Shown here in pieces: positions 58,644 to 64,000 of a stretch of DNA of 64,000 nucleotides. How positions within the stretch are numbered: the first letter of the stretch is position 1; every line of letters begins with the position of its first letter. The notes beneath the pieces are model-generated. The model was not told the DNA's origin. It saw nothing but the letters and a program-made list of their open reading frames with translations, and searched no databases. This stretch comes from Holtermannia corniformis (Eukaryota; Basidiomycota; Tremellomycetes; Holtermanniales), in assembly GCA_001599935.1 (NCBI GenBank), contig BCIJ01000001.1, forward strand, positions 808,277-872,276, in the 5' to 3' direction. The position numbers and the translations under genes were made by a program.

Positions 58644-61600
58644 TCAACGGCTGGCCGGCGGTAGGAAAAATGACAGCGTTGGCGGAGTCACCGGCTTGGC
58701 GGAATGCGTGAGGTGAGCAGCAGACGAGTGTTGTTTCGCACCCTGGGACCCGCGGAAGGAATGACCTCGTCGACCGCTCGAATGGAACGAGCCAGGGTCC
58801 ATTGGGCCCAATGAGATGCCTGCGAAGGATCCGGCAGCAATCCCGGACGAGGTTGTGGCGGAGGAACCGGGACTGACGTGGTCATCGGCGCGCTTGGGAT
58901 GTACAATTGCAGATGACGCTGATACACGGGCAGATCCCATTGGGACCGGGCCCGGGTTCAATGCAGGTTGAAAAGTTGAAGTGCGTCCTTCTGCACATGT
59001 GAACACGGCTTCACGCCTGTTGTGTGCCTTCACGGAAGCTCGAAGGCCTCTAAGCGCGACTTCGGTGTTGACGGCGTTGCGTGAAGTCTTGGCTGACAAC
59101 GGAGTCGAGCTGGCCAGTCGAAGAGAACTCTTCAGCGGTGTCGTAGCCTTGCTGATAGGAGTAGATGGCGCGGGACGTCCCACTGCGCTACCGCGGCTAG
59201 GAGACGACATGTTCAAGTGACGGATTTTGCTCGTCAACAAGTCGATTTCAGACTGCTTCTGGCGCAAGCTGGTATCAATGTTGCGTACAGCACGGTTGAC
59301 TGTGTCCAACGTTGGCGCTCTAGTGACATGTCAATTGCGACGGCGTGCAGCAAAGCCGGGACCCACTTGAGAGGCGTATGCCCGCTTCCTCGTGCCGCAG
59401 CCTCGCGAGCCAATGCTGTAATCTGTGTTTCGAGTTGTTCGATCCGTGCTTGTACCGCCTGCATAGGACGTCAGTTACGCTCAGGACGCTAGCTCGTCAC
59501 TCACGGCCGTCTCCTTCCGCAAACGGATCTGGTTGTAGGTGTGCTCCGGTCCAAGCTGTCTCACGCGCATCATCTTGGCGTAGCCAGGGTCCGTGCGCGC
59601 TTTGTGCAACTTGCTCGCTTGTGCTGTTTTTGCCTCGGCTGTCGCGAGTCAGATTGATCAATGCTTGCACGACAATCGACTCACTCTTGAACATCAACGC
59701 CTGCACCTCTACCAGCTTTGAACGCGGGTCTTCCGACTGTTCTGCGGCGTGATTTGCCGCCCCAGTCAGCTCGGCCAGCAATGAACCCATGTCTTCCATG
59801 GACGAGAAGGGGATGAAGTCTCCTCTACGTAGTGTCGCCGGGTCAGGTTTGGTGGCAGAGGCCTGACTGATGGCCGCGTGAAATGCGGCGCGGCCTTTCA
59901 ATGTGCGCGAGAGCTGTTCAAAGTTGGCTTCATTCAGACTCTGGACACAAGGACGTACGGCGGAAATGTCATTCTGCATCAGCTGGTAAGTGTGCAGGAA
60001 AGCACCGGCAAGGCCGGAATCAGCCGCTTCTGGTTTCGCAGGCGCGAATTCGACTTCGAACGCGTCTCTGAGAGGTGCGACGGTTCTCGACACGACCGGG
60101 GATGATTGCGTCAAGTGTCCGCTTTGTGTGCGCTCGACTGGACGAGGTGGTTCCTGTACTCCGGCGGATGATGGTTGAGCAGGGCCGGCTGGCACGATCA
60201 AGGTGTCGAATGTCTTCTTAGAGTCGTTCAGAGTTGGTTTTGGAGTAGGTGCAGTGCCCTTGAGCTCTGATGAACCACCGCTGGCAGGGGCGACAAAGCC
60301 TCCGAACAGAGACTGGACTGGTTTGACCGCTGCTTTCGGTGAGGGCGGTTTCCCAAACCCTGTGAAGACTGGCTTTGGGGCCACCTCCGTCGCAGGAGCT
60401 CCGCCGAACCCACTGAACAGAGGTTTGGGCGTCACGATCTCCGAAGGGGTGGCGAACCCTGCGAAAGACGATGAAGACGGGATGTCGGGCCGGGTGAGCG
60501 CTGATGTAGCCACTGGAGGAGTTGAGGAGGGGCGACCGAGCCCCAAACCAAATGACTTGCCAGAAAAGAGGCTTTGTGCGGCTGGTTTCGTATTTGAATC
60601 CTCTTCGGCAACAGCCTTATCGCCTTCAGGGACTCCGAAGGCGGGCTTGACGGCAACGGGGGGTTTCTTTTCAGGTGTGCCTGGCGGTGTGGTACTGTCA
60701 TCAGCCTTCCACGCTGGCATACTGGCCAGTGGCGAGCTTCGAGCTGGAGCTGTGGAAGGGAAACCCTTTCCAAACGGCATTGGCTTGCTTGTAAATAAGG
60801 GAGTGGTCACCTTGGCGGATGGAGCATCGGAGGTAGTGACTGGCGTGGCTGGCGCCGGACCGAGACGACTGAAGAGGTCTGCGCCTGTGCTTGACGATGG
60901 CTTTGAATCTCCTGATGTAGTACGGTTTGCTTTGCCGAATCCAAAAGGCGGCGGCGACTTCGAGATGGACCTGGCAGGCACGACCGCCTTCAAAGGGCTG
61001 CCCTCATCCCCGCTGTCGCTCCCATCCGTGTCCTCTTTGGCCTCCGCTTCTTTATCATCCGCCTCGACGGCGGCTTCACCATCCTCGGCGTCACTGACGT
61101 AACCATTATCGTGCTCTTGGTCATCCTCAGTGGCGTACTCTTCGTCTTCAAGCGACAGATTGTCTTCATTGACAACCTCTTCTGCGTACTCGCCATCGCT
61201 TTGCGCGGCTTCGGATTCGTCGCTTTCGTAGGCGACGCGTGCAGAAAAGGAGTTGAAAGTGATGCCGTCCTCTTCCGTCACAGGAGAAGGTGGTGTCACG
61301 TCTGCAACCACCTCGGCGGGAGCCTCAGCGGTGTCGGGTTGAACTGCCGGCGACTCATCCGACTGGACGTCGACTGGCTCTTCCGGAGACTTGGCTTCGA
61401 CGTCATCGTTGGGTTCGGCGGCTGATACAACAGATAACGGAGATTGGGGCGACGATTTGGGCGAGGCAGCGAGGTCCACAGTCGCTGATGGTGTCGCGGT
61501 TGGAGATCGCGCGTTGGGCGAAGCGGTAGGCGTCGTCGAATTGATTGTGTCGTCCGCCGCGGGTTCAGTGACATGGGCCGTGTCGCCTTGCGCAGGAGCC

Positions 61601-64000
61601 TCGGGCTCGCTGGTGCTTGAATCTGGAGTCGCTGGATTTATCGTAGGCTCCAACACAGTTGCTGACTCAGCCGTCGGCAACGCTGGGGTATCCACTGGCT
61701 TAGGCTGGCTTGAATGATCAAAGACCGACGTGTTTGTCGTTGTCGTCGCTTTCTTGGTACTCGTGCTGCCAAGCAAGTTGCCGAACGAATCCGAATTCGA
61801 GTCACCCGACTTGGCCGCGAGACCAGCAAATCCCCCACTCGAGGCGGCCTTGCCAAACCCGGCGAACCCACCCTTGGTAACGGACGGATTGCTGAAGCCG
61901 GCAAACCCGGCGGTCGTTGCGGAAGACGAGTTGGAGGATTGCGAAGCAGGCTTGCCGAAAGTGCTTGCTCCAAAAGCACTAGAGCCAAAGGTCGAGGGTT
62001 GGCCAAACCCGGGTTTCGACGATGCACCAAATGCCGGCTGGCCAAAGGCCGTTGGCGTAGTCGACTTGCCGAAAGCTGTTTCAGACGTGTCTTTCGCCAA
62101 AGCGGGCGGGGTAGTAGATGCGGTCGTCGAACTCAAAGGTTTCGGCGTGGAGAATGCGCCGTGGCCAGAAGACGCCCCGAAAGCAGTCGCCGGTTTGATG
62201 AAAGACGAGGTGGTTGTTGTTGCCGGCGCTTGTCGAGGCTTTGGCGGCGGGGACGAAGGAGGGGACTCGTCGTCCAAGCCAGGTACGCGACGTTGACCTT
62301 CTGCTGGTTTGGGCGACAGAGGCGGTGATAGGGCCAGGCCAGCGGGCTTGCTACCTCCCAGAAGCGCGTCTGCGAATCCGCCAAAGCTATCGAGGGCCGC
62401 TTTGGGTTCCTCAGCTTGAGGTGAGACGGACCCCGAACTGAAGATGTCATCAGGTGTGGCGTCTGTAGTCTGGGCCTCGCCGACATTGCTGCTTGAGGTA
62501 GAGTGCAGGTCGAAGCCGCCGAAGCTGCCACCGCCTGCGCCAAAAGCTCCGAACCCACCCTGACTCTGAGCTGTACTCTTTGCGTGAGCGGAGGAGTCGG
62601 TCTTAGCAGCGGCAAACGGATTCGCTGGCGATGCCGACGTCGAAGTGGTACCAAAAGCACTCGAGCCGAATGGGTTGGGGGTCGATGGTGTCGGGGAGGG
62701 CGTAGCAGCCGGTGACGTGCCAAAAGCGCCAAAGCCCGACGACGGCGACGAGGCATTCTGAGCAAACGCGCCAAAGCTCGAGCCTGGCGAGGAAGCCGAC
62801 GCGGTGGGCTTGCTACCAAAGCCCGCAAACCCAGATGTGCTGGCTCCAAATGCTGGTGTTGAGCCTGAGCCTGATGCAGGCTTGGAACCGAACCCAGCAA
62901 AACCTGAGCCGGGTGCTGCTCCGAAAGCAGACGACCCGAACGCAGAGCCCGACGGAGCCGGTTTGCCAAAGGCCGGTGCGGGCGTCGAAGATTGACCAAA
63001 GGCTGTCGGAGTTGCAAGAGCTGCCGCTGGGGGTGTTGCGGGTTTCCCGAATGCCGAGGAACCAAAGGCTGGCGTGGACGAAGCGGACTGACCGAAAGCC
63101 GAGGCCCCAAAGGCCGGCTTGGGAGGTACTTGACCGAATGGCGATGGACTCGCCGAGGTAGGGATCGTCTTTCCGAACGGTGAAGAACCGAATGCTGGAG
63201 TGCTTGGCGCTGCCGCCGGCGAGCCAAAGGGTGATGTACCGAACGCTGGCTTTGCGTTGCTTTGGCTTCCGAAAGGCGAACTAGTCCCAAACGCCGATTT
63301 GGCCGGGGCGCCGAATGGCGATGCAGTGCTGGTAGCTGCAGGCGGAGTAGGTGTGCTCGCTGGCGGTGCGACGCCAGTGACGATATCCCCTTCAGTTGTC
63401 ATGTCGCTGAACGCTCCGGCAGACGGAATGACAATGTCGTATGCAACGATGATCCCCTCGCTCGTCAACGCCAACACCCTCGGTGCAGGCGGCAAGTCGG
63501 ACTGTTCGACTCCGCCTTCCATGGGTTGCTTGATAGGCATTCTAGTTCGCAGATCGAGCTCAAGACCCAAGCAAGATGTCTCCTCGTATGTATCCGGTAC
63601 AGCCGGGATGCTAGCACGCGCCGTCTCCTCGAGGTTGAGAATCTTCCACGCAAACGTCGCGCCATTGTCTGTCGATACAGCGCCGATCACAGCCACGTCG
63701 GCCGATGGCGGCGATGCGACTAGCAAGAGATGGCGAATGAGCGGACCCCAATTCTTGACGTGGACGACATGGCGATACCCGCCTGCTCGACCATACACGC
63801 CCGAAGGTGGCAGGGGGTCCATCAGTTGTGTGAACGAGCAGGTTGGGGGTGTTGCTTTGGGCTGGCGTTGGATCGCAAAGACCTCTTGCGTGTATTGCGG
63901 CTCGCCATCCATCTCGGGAGGCTGCGAGTAGGTGGCAATGAACAAGTCGTTCTCGAGCCACTGGATGGATGTAGGGAAGAAGTTGCCAGTGACTAGGGAT
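58644..64000 (-). CDS. FG-nucleoporin, Nup159/Nup146/Nup214 type, 5' end beyond window
   Basis: Cytoplasmic-filament nucleoporin for mRNA export. The right edge is within the N-terminal beta-propeller region (QWLENDLFIATYSQPPE, GGYRHVVHVKNWGP, LGLELDLRTRMP), so the start is missing. A huge central region is rich in FG, AFG, GFGAFG and PAFG-type repeats interleaved with Ser/Thr/Pro, plus an acidic stretch (VNEDNLSLEDEEYATEDD) and a second FG block (GFGKPPSPKAAV). The C-terminus is helical and coiled-coil: FLHTYQLMQNDISAVRPCVQ, VQARIEQLETQITALAREAA, and DTSLRQKQSEIDLLTSKIRH, as expected for anchoring to the Nup82-type complex. Introns near 59464-59500 and 59286-59330 join the last exons; stop at 58644. 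The big FG exon is a single intron-free frame of about 4.3 kb, unusual in this intron-rich window. Confidence 0.85.

Noticed and set aside
58931..59220. Plus-strand open frames opposite the nucleoporin 3' end
   Set aside because: They are antisense shadows of the spliced coiled-coil C-terminus and have no independent features.
60203..61102. 300-codon plus-strand frame opposite the FG region
   Set aside because: GC-rich repetitive coding DNA yields long antisense frames; the protein has no family features and the minus strand is clearly coding.

Overview
This is a gene-dense, intron-rich eukaryotic chromosome segment from a fungus, most likely a basidiomycete. Almost every gene has several short introns of about 30-60 nt with a CTGAC/CTGAT-like branch site close to the acceptor. 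Zn(II)2Cys6 regulators, a TRAPPC12-like gene (a family absent from S. cerevisiae) and an RHS/Crinkler-type P-loop gene fit this. I cannot name the genus. All gene models were spliced by eye by following protein families across GT..AG boundaries, so internal exon ends are approximate unless a position is given.

Layout. 1-6.0 kb: 3' part of an IML2/TTC39-like gene, then the GPI inositol-deacylase BST1. 6.0-21.0 kb: a Zn2Cys6 regulator followed by a block of nitrogen/glutamate metabolism genes, namely an amino-acid permease, an omega-amidase (NIT2-like), a divergent isocitrate-lyase-like protein lacking the catalytic motif, and an intron-rich 5-oxoprolinase. 21.8-25.1 kb: an RHS/Crinkler-type P-loop gene whose upstream region carries a near copy of the 5-oxoprolinase upstream module, then an aldo-keto reductase.

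25.4-42.5 kb is the most interesting region. It looks like a catabolic gene cluster: Zn2Cys6 regulator, xylose-isomerase-like TIM-barrel enzyme (3-dehydroshikimate dehydratase/inosose dehydratase-like), two inositol-transporter-like MFS proteins facing away from each other, a short-chain dehydrogenase, an SMP-30/gluconolactonase and an FMO-type flavin monooxygenase. Together they suggest uptake and oxidation of a polyol, cyclitol or sugar acid. The substrate cannot be read from the sequence.

42.9-64 kb is housekeeping: ISC1 (sphingolipid phospholipase C), TRAPPC12-like, a dual-specificity phosphatase, a large unknown membrane protein, NAD(P)HX epimerase, the repair nuclease RAD1/XPF, and an FG-nucleoporin (Nup159/Nup214 type) running off the right edge. 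Many neighbours are tightly packed (32-36 bp between convergent genes, about 140 bp between divergent ones). I saw no rRNA, convincing tRNA, CRISPR or transposase.
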